NCBI GenBank assembly: GCA_951635545.1
Contig: OX620685.1
Location: 930,001 to 994,000 of the forward strand
Origin: CAG-873 sp910578365
Lineage (GTDB): Bacteria > Bacteroidota > Bacteroidia > Bacteroidales > Muribaculaceae
DNA: 64,000 nt
Reading direction: 5' to 3'
The translations under genes and the position numbers were made by a program. Each line of letters opens with the position of its first letter. The first letter of the stretch is position 1. This document shows, one piece after another, positions 1 to 8,648 of this stretch. The notes below the pieces were generated by a model that searched no databases, had not been told where the DNA came from, and saw only the letters and a program-made list of their open reading frames with translations.

Positions 1-11
1 ACAAGAACATA

Positions 12-105
12 GCAAGGTATGCTTTCTGCTGCATGAAATGCAATTTGCAGCAGAAAACCCTTGCCATGTGCATGGAGCCTGCGATTACTCCAAAGTCGTA
101 ATCGC
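12..105. other. oriT-like cluster of inverted repeats
   Basis: Three dyads lie just upstream of the mobilization genes. The outer pair GCAAGG (12-17) / CCTTGC (59-64) encloses a perfect 10-bp pair TTTCTGCTGC (23-32) / GCAGCAGAAA (47-56). A third perfect 8-bp pair is GCGATTAC (81-88) / GTAATCGC (98-105). CCATG/CATGG (64-75) is a smaller dyad. Their position next to mobA/mobB suggests a transfer origin bound by the relaxosome. No nic site can be assigned from sequence alone. Confidence 0.45.
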
Positions 106-168
106 CAAAGAAAACCTGCGGTGCAGTCATACACCATTTTTTCAAAAACCACTTAATCCCCGTTTTTT

Positions 169-594
169 ATGAAACAGAATTTTAAGAAATCCGGGCGTCA
201 CCCTAAGATTGACCCCACGGCCTTCCGATGTTCCGTGAACTTCTCGGCATCGGAACAAGCATTGCTCTTGTCAATGCACGATAAATCAGGCATCGCCTCA
301 TTATCTGCTTTTATAAAAATGCAGATTTTTGGTAAGCCTTTCAAGGTGTTCGTTGTCGATGAGAATACCCGTATTTTCATCGACAAACTATCTGCTCTCA
401 ACTCCCATTATCGGACTGTTGCCATAGACTACGACCTTCTGTTGAAGACGCTGCGCGAGAATTTCACTGAAAAGAAAGCTATGGCAGTGCTTGCCAAACT
501 GGAGGCACATACGATTGAACTTGTTAAAACCAACCGCGAGATTGTCGCTCTCGCAAAGATGTTCGATGAGCGATGGTCGCTAAAATCTCAGTAG
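169..594 (+). CDS. mobA: MobA-like relaxosome accessory protein
   Basis: A 141-residue basic protein of the Bacteroides MobA/MobC-like group. These small DNA-binding proteins sit beside a MobB relaxase and help assemble the relaxosome at oriT. The first 20 residues are Lys/Arg/His-rich, followed by a stretch beginning CSVNFSASEQ that is typical of ribbon-helix-helix-like accessory proteins. The C-terminal half is predicted helical. The stop codon lies inside the next gene (22-bp overlap with mobB), which indicates translational coupling. The order accessory protein, relaxase, coupling protein supports the call. No catalytic motif is expected or seen. Confidence 0.75.
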   Translation: MKQNFKKSGRHPKIDPTAFRCSVNFSASEQALLLSMHDKSGIASLSAFIKMQIFGKPFKVFVVDENTRIFIDKLSALNSHYRTVAIDYDLLLKTLRENFTEKKAMAVLAKLEAHTIELVKTNREIVALAKMFDERWSLKSQ

Positions 595-1913
595 GTTCGT
601 CTGTATATGGCGCATTGGCATACAACGCCGAAAAGATAAACAAGGAGAAAGGTCGGGTGCTTGACACCAATAAAATCTATAATGACGGCTCCGGCAACAT
701 TGACATCCGCCGGGCATTCGAGGACTTCAAACTCTGGATGCCACAATCCTGTAAGGCGGAAAAGACAATGATGCACATTTCCCTCAATCCACATCCCGAT
801 GATAAACTGAGCGAGGCTCAATATACGCAGCTCGCTCATGAGTATATGGAGAAGATGGGATTCGGAGATATGCCATACCTAATAGTGAAGCACGAAGATA
901 TTGACCGCCACCATATACATATAGTGGCACTCCGCGTCAGGCAGGATGGAACTGCCATTTCCACCAAGAACAACTATTATCGCAGTAAGGAGATTACCCG
1001 TGAACTTGAACGGAAGTATGGGCTGCATACCGCCGAGCATCAGAAGTTAACTCCCGATATGCCGATTACCAAGGTTGATCCCAATGGCGACATAAAGCGA
1101 CAGGTCGCCAATACAGTCAAAATGGTGGGTATGCGCTACAAGTTCCAGACTATGGGCGAGTACAATGCAATCCTCGGATTGTATAACATAAAATGTGAAC
1201 AGACGGATGGTCGAGTCAATGGACGCGAGTATCACGGTCTTGTGTATTTCGCAACTGACGATAACGGAAATGTCATTGCCTCTCCGTTCAAGGCGTCCCG
1301 ACTTGGAAAGTTCGCCAGTCGTACCGCTATTGACAGCCGATTTGAGAAAGCGGGGGACAAGATTGATGTAAGACCAACGAAAAAAGCGGTTGCAGAAGTC
1401 ATGGCTCAGTCATCAGACAAAGATGATTTTATCGCCAAACTTAAAGAGAAAAACATCGACCTTGTGCTGCGCTATACAGAGGAGGGTCGCATATATGGAG
1501 CAACATATATCGACCATACCACAAAGACCGTTCTCAATGGCTCCAGACTCGGCAAAGACTTCTCCGCCAACAGCCTTGAAGTGTGGTTTAACAATCCGGC
1601 TGAAAAGCCTGCTATTGTCACTCCAGACTGTACTCACACCCACAATGCCGATACTCATCAGACTCATCATAATGACAACAGTCAGACTCAAAACGGACAC
1701 TCCCAAAGCGCAAACTCTCAAGCATCGAGTCAATCCAACCATCAGGATCAGAGTGGTCATGCTCATTCAAACGGTTATGATAATGACACCAATCTATTCG
1801 ATGGTCTCGGCGGATTGTTCAGTGTGGGTCCGGGTTATGATGCACAGGAAGAGGCATTCTATCATGAAATGCAACGACGTAAAAAGAAGAAACGCCGTGG
1901 CCCCAAACTTTAA
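573..1913 (+). CDS. mobB: MobB relaxase (MOBP-type mobilization protein)
   Basis: A 446-residue relaxase of the Bacteroides MobB / VirD2-like group. It nicks oriT and stays covalently bound to the transferred strand. The metal-binding histidine motif is visible around residues 105-117 (HEDIDRHHIHIV). The N-terminus MVAKISVGSSVYGALAYN is the usual first relaxase motif, with the candidate nicking tyrosine at residue 12 or 17. After about residue 345 comes a low-complexity tail rich in His, Gln, Ser and Asn. The protein ends in a very basic stretch (RRKKKKRRGPKL). It overlaps mobA by 22 bp and is followed by a small coupled ORF and mobC. Confidence 0.9.
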   Translation: MVAKISVGSSVYGALAYNAEKINKEKGRVLDTNKIYNDGSGNIDIRRAFEDFKLWMPQSCKAEKTMMHISLNPHPDDKLSEAQYTQLAHEYMEKMGFGDMPYLIVKHEDIDRHHIHIVALRVRQDGTAISTKNNYYRSKEITRELERKYGLHTAEHQKLTPDMPITKVDPNGDIKRQVANTVKMVGMRYKFQTMGEYNAILGLYNIKCEQTDGRVNGREYHGLVYFATDDNGNVIASPFKASRLGKFASRTAIDSRFEKAGDKIDVRPTKKAVAEVMAQSSDKDDFIAKLKEKNIDLVLRYTEEGRIYGATYIDHTTKTVLNGSRLGKDFSANSLEVWFNNPAEKPAIVTPDCTHTHNADTHQTHHNDNSQTQNGHSQSANSQASSQSNHQDQSGHAHSNGYDNDTNLFDGLGGLFSVGPGYDAQEEAFYHEMQRRKKKKRRGPKL

Positions 1914-1990
1914 TTTTCAATTTAATCCCTCAAAACTATATGTCACAACTTTTAGATTTGCAGAATGAAACAGTGGAGCCTTCACGAAGC

Positions 1991-2177
1991 TCTGATTGTT
2001 AATAATCTTAACAGAAGAGAGCTGGTGAACTAGTGTCGCAGCCAGAGAATATCTATTTCTTGTAGTAGTCCGGCTTATCTTCTTTGATTACATTCTCTAT
2101 CTATGATGCAAGGACAAAAGCGACCTATTAAAAGTATCAGAAGTGTAATCTACTTCATCTTTAATACGTGAGAAAGT
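1991..2177 (+). ncRNA. Candidate bridge RNA in the IS110 left end
   Basis: IS110-group elements encode a structured bridge RNA in the noncoding left end upstream of the transposase. It guides target and donor choice. This left end has the right size and place and no ORF. It contains GATTACA (2086-2092) pairing with TGTAATC (2144-2150) around a loop of about 50 nt, and CTGG/CCAG around 2032-2055. Guide-target complementarity could not be assigned by eye. Confidence 0.5.
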
Positions 2178-3164
2178 ATGAAAAAGAACATCCTCGGAGT
2201 TGATGTCTCCAAAAAAACATTGGATGTCGCCTTCTATGACGGCAAACTCAAATCTCACATCAAAGTCAGCAATGACAGCGATGGGTTCACAGATATAACC
2301 AAGTGGCTTGAATCTCTTTCATTGGAAGGTGATGATTGCTTCTTCTGCATGGAACATACAGGTGAATATACATACTCCCTGTCTTGTTTCTTGCAAGAAA
2401 AGGGGTGGGAATACTCCATAGTTGGAGGCATCGATGTAAAGCGATATTTCCCATACAAAAAAGGAAAGAGCGACAAGGCTGATTCCGCCATGATAGCACA
2501 ATATGCTTATGAGCGCAAGAATCAACTCACACCTTCAAAAATGCGACCGTCGATTGTATATGAGCTTCGCGGCCTATACAATGAACGAGATATGTATATT
2601 CGTCAGAGAGCTGAACTGAAGAGTCAACTTACTGAAAATAGGCTGTATGACACTGACCGAAAGAAAGATCGTATCAAGAAAGAGATCGAGCATCTTTCCT
2701 CTGTCATCTCAGAAGTTGAAGCCGACATTCAGATACTTATCGAGTCAGAAGAATCAATGAAGAAGAACTATGACCTTTGCCTTTCAATTCCGGGAATTGG
2801 AAAGGTCAGCGCATGGCAGCTTATTATTTCCACTGGAAATTTCACCATGTTTAAGTCTGCACGGAAATATGCAAGCTATGTCTGCGTTGCTCCTTTCCCC
2901 TACAGTTCCGGAACCAGTATACGGGGGCGTGATCATACCTCACACATGGGAAGGAAGGACATCAAAGCAACGCTGACGCAAGCTGCAAAATCAGCTTCAT
3001 ATCATGATGCGCAGACAAGAGAATACATGCTCAGAAAGATGGGTGAAGGTAAAAATTATGGTGTAGTAATAAACGCCATACGCTTCAAATTGATATGCCG
3101 AATCTTTGCCGTTATAAAACGTCAACAACCATTTGTGGAAACGTATGCCTATAAAGCTAAATAA
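2178..3164 (+). CDS. IS110 family transposase (DEDD recombinase)
   Basis: A 328-residue recombinase of the IS110/IS116/IS902 family. The N-terminal RuvC-like DEDD domain shows the first Asp in ILGVDVSKKTLDVAF, a Glu in FCMEHTGEY and Asp in KSDKADSAMIA. A helical middle section follows at about residues 120-190. The C-terminal Tnp20 domain contains LSIPGIGKVSAWQLI and the SGTSIRGRDHTSH segment with the presumed catalytic serine. Length is normal and the frame is intact, so the element may be active. Confidence 0.95.
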   Translation: MKKNILGVDVSKKTLDVAFYDGKLKSHIKVSNDSDGFTDITKWLESLSLEGDDCFFCMEHTGEYTYSLSCFLQEKGWEYSIVGGIDVKRYFPYKKGKSDKADSAMIAQYAYERKNQLTPSKMRPSIVYELRGLYNERDMYIRQRAELKSQLTENRLYDTDRKKDRIKKEIEHLSSVISEVEADIQILIESEESMKKNYDLCLSIPGIGKVSAWQLIISTGNFTMFKSARKYASYVCVAPFPYSSGTSIRGRDHTSHMGRKDIKATLTQAAKSASYHDAQTREYMLRKMGEGKNYGVVINAIRFKLICRIFAVIKRQQPFVETYAYKAK

Positions 3165-3301
3165 AACTCATCGGTCGGGGAACGCCGCGCGGCAAGGGGC
3201 CGGACCACCGGTCCCGACGAGCGCAACACCTGCTTGGGTAACATCGTTCCCAAAAATCGAGAAATTAACATTTTTTATCATCAAAAATTTTCAAAATTCC
3301 T

Positions 3302-4000
3302 ATGATGCAAGAAGACGATTTAAGAGGATTAGCTAAAGTCATGGATTTAACCCGTGGCATAGGTTTTATTCTCGTAGTGGCGAACCTATACTGGTTTTCG
3401 CCTCAACTGGTATCAGGATGGGAGTTCCATCCTCAGACAATGAAAATACTTCAGAACCTCAATGAAGCCGGAGGCCTGTTTGCCAACGTATGGGCAGCCA
3501 AGTGGTGGGCATTGTTGCTTCTTGCCATTTCATGCTTCGGCACAAGAGGTCTCAAAGACCCCAAGATACAGTGGAAACAAATATGGATTCTGCTGTCTAT
3601 CGGCTCCGCATTGTTTTTCTTAAACTGGTGGATGCCGGCACAGGGGTACGCGATTATGTATATTGCAACCTCAATCATAGGCTACATTGTGCTTTTGATT
3701 GCCGGAGTCTATATGGGACGTATGCTGAAGTTCAACAATATGGATGACCGTTTCAATAATGAAAACGAGTCCTTTCAGCAAGAAACAAAACTTATGGACA
3801 ACGAATACTCTGTTAATCTGCCCACTCGTTTCTTTTACAAAAAGAAATGGCGTAATGGCTGGATCAATGTGGTAAACCCGTTTAGAGCCACAATCGTGCT
3901 TGGCACTCCGGGTTCCGGCAAGTCCTACGCAGTTGTAAATAATTTCATTAAACAGCAGATAGAGAAGGGCTTTGGCCTCTATATCTACGATTACAAATAC
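3302..4000 (+). CDS. mobC: MobC / TraG-VirD4-type coupling protein, 5' exon
   Basis: First 233 codons of the type IV coupling protein, the ATPase that docks the relaxase-DNA complex at the mating channel. The start overlaps the stop of the upstream small ORF (ATGA). The N-terminus carries about four membrane segments (residues 15-35, 65-80, 95-115, 120-140). The Walker A motif GTPGSGKSYA lies at about residue 201. Coding is interrupted right after YDYKY by a group II intron starting GTGTG at 4001. The protein continues at 6420; splicing gives 666 residues, the usual MobC length. Confidence 0.88.
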
Positions 4001-4621
4001 GTGTGACGTGAAAAGTTGCATCAGTGGCTGTCAGCCGTTCATTCAGAGGAGTGAAAAGAGTTGACCTATTGTTTCGCCAATAGTAGCCTACGGCAGGTGC
4101 GTCTTATGATGTACTAAGCTGCTCGGACAAGGTAACCCTCCCGAAAGGGTCGAGAATGAACCGTGAGGGGACTTCAAGAACCGCAAGCATTATGCGGTTG
4201 GGGGGCTTGGCTTGACGGCACGGCTAACGCAAGTGAACTGTCAGAACCATCGTTAAGTCGAACAAGCTTACTAATGCTTACAAGCTTGAACCAAAACGGT
4301 GTGTGGCCGGATAACCCTGTGCATTTTGGGGTTACGCGAACAACAGAGCCACCGGTGGAGAGGCAGAGCCTAAACCGTCATCGGCACTGATGCAGAACAC
4401 GGTAAGCCTATATATCTCCATGAGCAATCATGGTAGGCCGAACGCAAGGGAGGTACAATGGTATGTAGGTAAAGGAAAGTCGGAGAAAGCGAATGCCGCT
4501 CTGTAACGGAGCGGATACGGATTGACCTCATTGCCATGTATGGTAAAGAGCCACATCATCCGACACGAAAGTGTGCAGACTTCCGATATGGTAACATTTT
4601 ACAAGATAACTTTTAGAACTT

Positions 4622-6325
4622 ATGAAAGAAGAAAAGCAAATGGACGGGCCTAAAAACTCGTGTGCATCTTCTGACCACAAGGAATCAACTTGGGAAAACA
4701 TTGATTGGAACAAGTGTGAGAAAGCGGTCAGTAAGCTACAAGCGCGTATTGTAAAAGCTCAGAAAGAGGGTAAGTTCGGCAAGGTGAAGGCTTTGCAATG
4801 GACTCTTACCCACTCGTTTTACGCCAAGGCATTGGCTGTAAGGCGTGTCACTTCAAATGATGGCAAAAAGACTTCGGGCGTTGACAAGGTATTGTGGTCA
4901 ACCCCGAAATCGAAATACAAAGCCATCTTCACACTCAGAAGAAGAGGCTACAAGCCTCAGCCTTTGAGACGAATGTTCATAAAGAAGCACAATGGCAAAC
5001 TGAGACCGTTGGGCATCCCCACAATGAAAGACAGAGCGATGCAGGCACTCTACCTACTCGCCTTGGAACCTGTGTCGGAAACGACTGCCGACAACTATTC
5101 CTTTGGCTTCAGAAAGGAAAGAGGCACTGCCGATGCAATGGCACGTTGCCACACCCTTCTTTCAAAGAGGTACTCGCCACAATGGATTCTGGAGGGCGAC
5201 ATCAAAGGGTGCTTTGACCACATCAGCCACGACTGGCTGATGAAGCACATTCCAATGGATAAAACCATACTTGGGAAATGGCTCAAATGTGGTTATATCT
5301 TTGAAAACGAAGTCTTCCCGACAGACGAGGGTACACCGCAAGGTGGTATCATATCGCCAACGCTTGCTAATATGGCACTCGACGGATTACAGAAACTACT
5401 CGAAGACAATTTCCCTTGGGAATCAAAGAAAGGTTCTACGGGTTGGTACTGTCCGAAAGTAAGGCTTGTCAGGTTTGCAGATGATTTCATTATCACGGGC
5501 GAATCAAAAGAACTGCTGGAACAGAAGGTCAAACCGTTGGTTGCATCGTTTCTTGCGGAAAGGGGACTGACTCTGTCCGAAGAGAAAACGTTGATAACCC
5601 ATATAGAAGACGGTTTTGATTTCCTCGGCTTCAATGTCCGCAAATTCAATGGCACTCTGCTGACGAAACCAGCCAAAGACCGCGTAAAGAGGATGTTGGA
5701 AAAGGTAAAGCAAGAGATACATCGCTCTCGTGGAACTTCCCAACATGAACTTATCATGCGTCTCAATCCTATTCTCAAAGGATGGGCGAACTATTATCAA
5801 TATAGTGCGGCCTCGGAAACGTTCCGAAAAGCGGACTTTCTAATCTTCAAGAAACTGTGGCGATGGGGAATCCGTAGGCACGGAAATAAGAACCGTACTT
5901 GGATTAAACAACGCTATTTCCACAAGATTGGGAATCGGGACTGGATATTTGCCACGACAAAAATTGACTCAAAGGGAGAAGAATACTTAGTACCGTTGAC
6001 AATATTGTTCAATACAAAAATCCAGACATATCCGCAACTGAAATGTGACCTCAATCCGTTTGACCCCGAATGGACGGAGTACCGTGAAAAACGGCGCACC
6101 GTCAAAATGAAGATGTCGATGAGTGGTAAAAGGACGCTTCTCAATATTTGGAAAAGGCAGAACCAAAGATGTCCAATCTGTGGTGAACCGATAACGGTTG
6201 AAACACCGTGGCATACAATGATGTCATCCGTCAACGGTAAGAATTCATTGTCCATTGTCCACGAAAGCTGTTATCTGAGTGTGACACATAAAAAGAAGTG
6301 TAAGAATGAGCGTGTTTCGGAATAA
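4622..6325 (+). CDS. ltrA: Group II intron-encoded protein: reverse transcriptase/maturase with HNH
   Basis: A 567-residue intron-encoded protein of the LtrA type. It folds and splices the intron RNA, and supports retrohoming by target-primed reverse transcription. The RT blocks include the finger motif KLRPLGIPTMKDRAMQ and the catalytic core RFADDFII at about residue 285 (FADD variant of YADD). The maturase (X) domain follows, with LNPILKGWANYYQY. The C-terminus has an HNH-type endonuclease region with CPICGEPI and a later HESC, so primer-making nuclease activity is likely retained. The ORF is full length and sits in intron domain IV. Confidence 0.95.
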   Translation: MKEEKQMDGPKNSCASSDHKESTWENIDWNKCEKAVSKLQARIVKAQKEGKFGKVKALQWTLTHSFYAKALAVRRVTSNDGKKTSGVDKVLWSTPKSKYKAIFTLRRRGYKPQPLRRMFIKKHNGKLRPLGIPTMKDRAMQALYLLALEPVSETTADNYSFGFRKERGTADAMARCHTLLSKRYSPQWILEGDIKGCFDHISHDWLMKHIPMDKTILGKWLKCGYIFENEVFPTDEGTPQGGIISPTLANMALDGLQKLLEDNFPWESKKGSTGWYCPKVRLVRFADDFIITGESKELLEQKVKPLVASFLAERGLTLSEEKTLITHIEDGFDFLGFNVRKFNGTLLTKPAKDRVKRMLEKVKQEIHRSRGTSQHELIMRLNPILKGWANYYQYSAASETFRKADFLIFKKLWRWGIRRHGNKNRTWIKQRYFHKIGNRDWIFATTKIDSKGEEYLVPLTILFNTKIQTYPQLKCDLNPFDPEWTEYREKRRTVKMKMSMSGKRTLLNIWKRQNQRCPICGEPITVETPWHTMMSSVNGKNSLSIVHESCYLSVTHKKKCKNERVSE

Positions 6326-6344
6326 CTCTGAAATATTGTTGCTT

Positions 6345-6419
6345 GAGCCGTGTGATGGGAAACTATCATGCACGGTTCTTAGGGGGGAAAGCGCCCGCAA
6401 GGGCGCCGACCTACCCGCC
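6345..6419 (+). ncRNA. Group II intron domains V and VI
   Basis: 6345-6378 folds as the catalytic domain V hairpin: GAGCCGTG pairs with CACGGTTC, with the AGC triad at its base and an internal bulge. 6391-6406 forms the domain VI stem GCGCCC/GGGCGC with a GCAA loop. The branch-point adenosine is expected in GACCTACCC (6408-6416). Confidence 0.8.
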
Positions 6420-7721
6420 CCTGATTTATCGACAATTGCGTACAATCACATGACCAGACATTCAGATGGATACCAGGGCACCAAACCAGATTTCTATGTC
6501 ATCAACTTCGATGATCCGGAACACTCACATCGCTGTAATCCGATACATCCCAAATTCATGACTGACATTGCAGATGCTTATGAATCAGCATATACTATCA
6601 TGATGAACCTTAACCGCACGTGGATTCAAAAGCAGGGCGATTTCTTCGTTGAATCTCCGATTGTGTTGTTTGCCGCTATCATATACTTCCTGAAAATATA
6701 TCAGGACGGCAAATACTGTACCTTTCCCCATGCCATTGAGTTCCTTTGTCGCAGATATGAAGACATCTTTCCGATACTTACATCATATCCGGAATTGGAA
6801 AACTACCTGTCGCCGTTTATCGACGCATGGGAGGGAGGTGCTGCTGAACAGTTGGCTGGTCAGATTGCCTCGGCAAAGATACCGCTTTCCCGCATGATTT
6901 CGCCACAACTCTATTGGATAATGACTGGTGACGATTTCACTCTTGACATCAACAATCCCAAAGAACCGAAGATTCTGTGTGTCGGCAACAACCCCGACCG
7001 TCAAAATATCTATGGTGCCGCATTGGGCCTTTACAATTCCAGAATTGTGAAGCTCATCAACAAGAAAGGTATGTTAAAGTCCGGCGTTATCATAGATGAA
7101 TTGCCAACCATATATTTCAAGGGTCTCGATAATCTCATTGCCACGGCACGAAGCAATAAGGTAGCCGTTTGTCTCGGCTTTCAGGACTTCTCGCAGTTAA
7201 AGCGTGACTACGGAGATAAGGAAGCCGCCGTCGTGATGAACACCGTCGGCAATATCTTCTCCGGTCAGGTTGTAGGCGAAACTGCCAAGAACCTTTCTGA
7301 GCGGTTTGGTAAAATATTACAGGAACGCAGGTCTGTAACTTTCACACATCAGGACACCAATCGCACCTTCAACACTCAACTCGATGCCCTTATTCCGGCA
7401 AGTAAAATCTCGACACTTACGCAGGGAATGTTTGTTGGAGCCGTATCCGACAACTTCGGGGAGCGCATCCAGCAGAAGATTTTTCATGCCGAGATTGTCG
7501 TTGATGCCGACAAGGTTGCCGAGGAAGAAGAGACATATGAGCCAATCCCTCTGATTACGGACTTCAAGGATGAGACCGAAGATAAGTCCAAGATGAGAGC
7601 GGAAATACAGAGAAACTACTCTCAGGTAAAGCAGGATGTAAAGGACATCGTCGCAAATGAGATTGAGCGAATAAAGAATGATCCGATACTTTGCCACCTC
7701 TTGAAAAAGCGTAATTACTAA
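6420..7721 (+). CDS. mobC: MobC / TraG-VirD4-type coupling protein, 3' exon
   Basis: The remaining 433 codons of the coupling protein. The exon opens PDLSTIAYNH, directly continuing the YIYDYKY end of the first exon. It contains the all-alpha region and the rest of the RecA-like ATPase domain: the Walker B segment SGVIIDELPTIYF, then GLDNLIATARSNKVAVCLGFQDFSQL, and IFSGQVVGETAKNLSERFG. The C-terminus is acidic and helical. Without splicing only a membrane stub with Walker A would be made, so conjugation depends on intron excision. Confidence 0.88.
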   Translation, partial: PDLSTIAYNHMTRHSDGYQGTKPDFYVINFDDPEHSHRCNPIHPKFMTDIADAYESAYTIMMNLNRTWIQKQGDFFVESPIVLFAAIIYFLKIYQDGKYCTFPHAIEFLCRRYEDIFPILTSYPELENYLSPFIDAWEGGAAEQLAGQIASAKIPLSRMISPQLYWIMTGDDFTLDINNPKEPKILCVGNNPDRQNIYGAALGLYNSRIVKLINKKGMLKSGVIIDELPTIYFKGLDNLIATARSNKVAVCLGFQDFSQLKRDYGDKEAAVVMNTVGNIFSGQVVGETAKNLSERFGKILQERRSVTFTHQDTNRTFNTQLDALIPASKISTLTQGMFVGAVSDNFGERIQQKIFHAEIVVDADKVAEEEETYEPIPLITDFKDETEDKSKMRAEIQRNYSQVKQDVKDIVANEIERIKNDPILCHLLKKRNY

Positions 7722-7740
7722 ACATATATACGCAACAAAC

Positions 7741-7771
7741 CCGACCATTCTCACGAGTGGTCGGGTTTTTC
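7741..7771 (+). terminator. Rho-independent terminator after mobC
   Basis: CCCGACCA (7741-7748) pairs perfectly with TGGTCGGG (7759-7766), followed by five T. It ends the mobABC transcript 20 bp after the mobC stop. Confidence 0.9.
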
Positions 7772-7866
7772 CACGTATGAAATCATGACAAATTTATGGT
7801 CATTTCACAATGACAGTGGAACAAAATAAGTATGAATAATATATTCTGTTGATTCAAATTTGGATA

Positions 7867-8496
7867 TTAGTGGCTGGACATCGAAGGTTCTTCTACTTTC
7901 TTCTTGTCATCTTTGGTGTCCTCGTTGTCCATGTGGTCATTGAGTTTGTCACCAAGATCGTCGATGAAGTAGGTGCGACGGTTGTTTTCGCGGGTCTTCA
8001 TGTCGTAGTATTTCTTGTAAATGTAGTTTTCTGCCATATCTACTTTGAAGAGTTTGGCGAGCTTCAGGATTATCTCTCTTGCGCTGACGTTGGCACCAAA
8101 GCATTTGGCAACTTTGAAGGCATAGCCTATCTCAATGAGAGCGGATTTGTTAGCTTGCCAGTTCAGACCGATCTTTTCAATCATGTCATCTTCACTGGTG
8201 GGAACGAAGTCCACTTCCTTATAGTGGGAGATGGTGTTGCGGACGAAGTGGAGTGCCTTGTTGATAAAGGATACCAGTGCGTTGTTAACATCTTCGCGCT
8301 GGGCAGCTGTCTGGAGGGCTGAGATTTCGACCTCTACCACGAGCAGAGCGCTGACGGCAAAGCCTTTTTCCTGTTTGTTACGGCACAGGTCATATACCTG
8401 CATTACGAAGTCTTTGTACGAGATGTGAAGGTTCTCGTTTTGGCGAGCAATCAACTCGCGGATGAATTGGGTCTCGGTAAGGGCGAAAAGGTCCAT
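7867..8496 (-). CDS. RteC-like domain protein (element regulator)
   Basis: A 209-residue protein. Its C-terminal half resembles the RteC family of Bacteroides conjugative elements: a block from NWQANKSALIEIGYAF through REIILKLAKLFKVD to TYFIDDLGDKL. RteC proteins activate excision genes in CTnDOT-type elements. The N-terminal half is helical, and the last 30 residues are charged and low-complexity. It is transcribed towards mobC and sits alone on the minus strand between the mobilization block and the helicase operon. The family assignment comes from remembered sequence features. A related but uncharacterised element protein is the alternative. Confidence 0.55.
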   Translation of the reverse strand: MDLFALTETQFIRELIARQNENLHISYKDFVMQVYDLCRNKQEKGFAVSALLVVEVEISALQTAAQREDVNNALVSFINKALHFVRNTISHYKEVDFVPTSEDDMIEKIGLNWQANKSALIEIGYAFKVAKCFGANVSAREIILKLAKLFKVDMAENYIYKKYYDMKTRENNRRTYFIDDLGDKLNDHMDNEDTKDDKKKVEEPSMSSH

Positions 8497-8587
8497 ATCG
8501 GGGCTACAATTTTTAGAAGTTATACAATTGCTTTAGTAGATGACAAAAATTAAATTTATGCTGTTAAACACTTAATTTTTAGTCGAT

Positions 8588-8595
8588 TAAATTTG
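8588..8595 (+). promoter_or_regulatory. TAnnTTTG promoter element upstream of the IS4-type fragment
   Basis: TAAATTTG matches the Bacteroidota -7 box and lies about 55 bp upstream of the transposase start. It would drive the truncated transposase. Confidence 0.35.
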
Positions 8596-8648
8596 CAAAA
8601 GTCCCTGAAAATTAGTAATTTAAAGGAAAAGTTTGGACGCTTTTTCTC

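Larger units (their letters stand above)
1990..3167 (+). mobile_element. IS110-family insertion sequence (about 1177 bp)
   Basis: The element carries one IS110-type transposase and about 185 bp of noncoding left end, with almost no right end (the stop codon is 3 bp from the junction). No terminal inverted repeats are seen, as usual for this family. The dinucleotide CT (or CTC) occurs at both junctions (1990-1992 and 3167-3169), consistent with recombination at a shared core. Excising 1177 bp restores the split ORF exactly. Confidence 0.85.
1940..3305 (+). pseudogene. 62-codon ORF between mobB and mobC, split by an IS110 element
   Basis: ATG at 1940 opens a frame beginning MSQLLDLQNETVEPSRS that is lost at 1990. 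Removing 1991-3167 joins codon 17 (ending 1990) to TCA at 3168. That gives one uninterrupted frame of 62 codons ending at TGA 3303-3305. The restored stop overlaps the mobC start (ATGA), the classic sign of translational coupling. The rebuilt C-terminal part is basic, starting SSVGERRAARGR. The function is unknown. The exact frame restoration is strong evidence for both the gene and the insertion point. Confidence 0.65.
4001..6419 (+). mobile_element. Group II intron with reverse transcriptase ORF
   Basis: The intron starts with the consensus GTGYG (GTGTG at 4001). About 620 nt of structured noncoding RNA (domains I-III) precede the ORF of domain IV at 4622-6325. Domain V is recognisable at 6345-6378 (GAGCCGTG ... 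CACGGTTC). Domain VI follows, with GCGCCC/GGGCGC around a GCAA loop and a GACCTACCC tail. The 3' boundary is placed before CCT at 6420 because that keeps the host frame (KY|PDLSTIAYNH). It is uncertain by a few bases. The intron lies on the coding strand of mobC, as needed for splicing. Confidence 0.9.

Noticed and set aside
1660..1770. CRISPR-like or tandem repeat in the His/Gln/Asn-rich tail of mobB
   Set aside because: The region is low-complexity coding sequence without regular repeat units or spacers. No CRISPR array or cas gene was seen anywhere in the window.
1390..1968. 192-codon ORF overlapping the relaxase in another frame
   Set aside because: It overlaps the His/Gln-rich tail of mobB. 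Its Thr/Met/Ile-rich translation is an out-of-frame reading of that repeat-like region.
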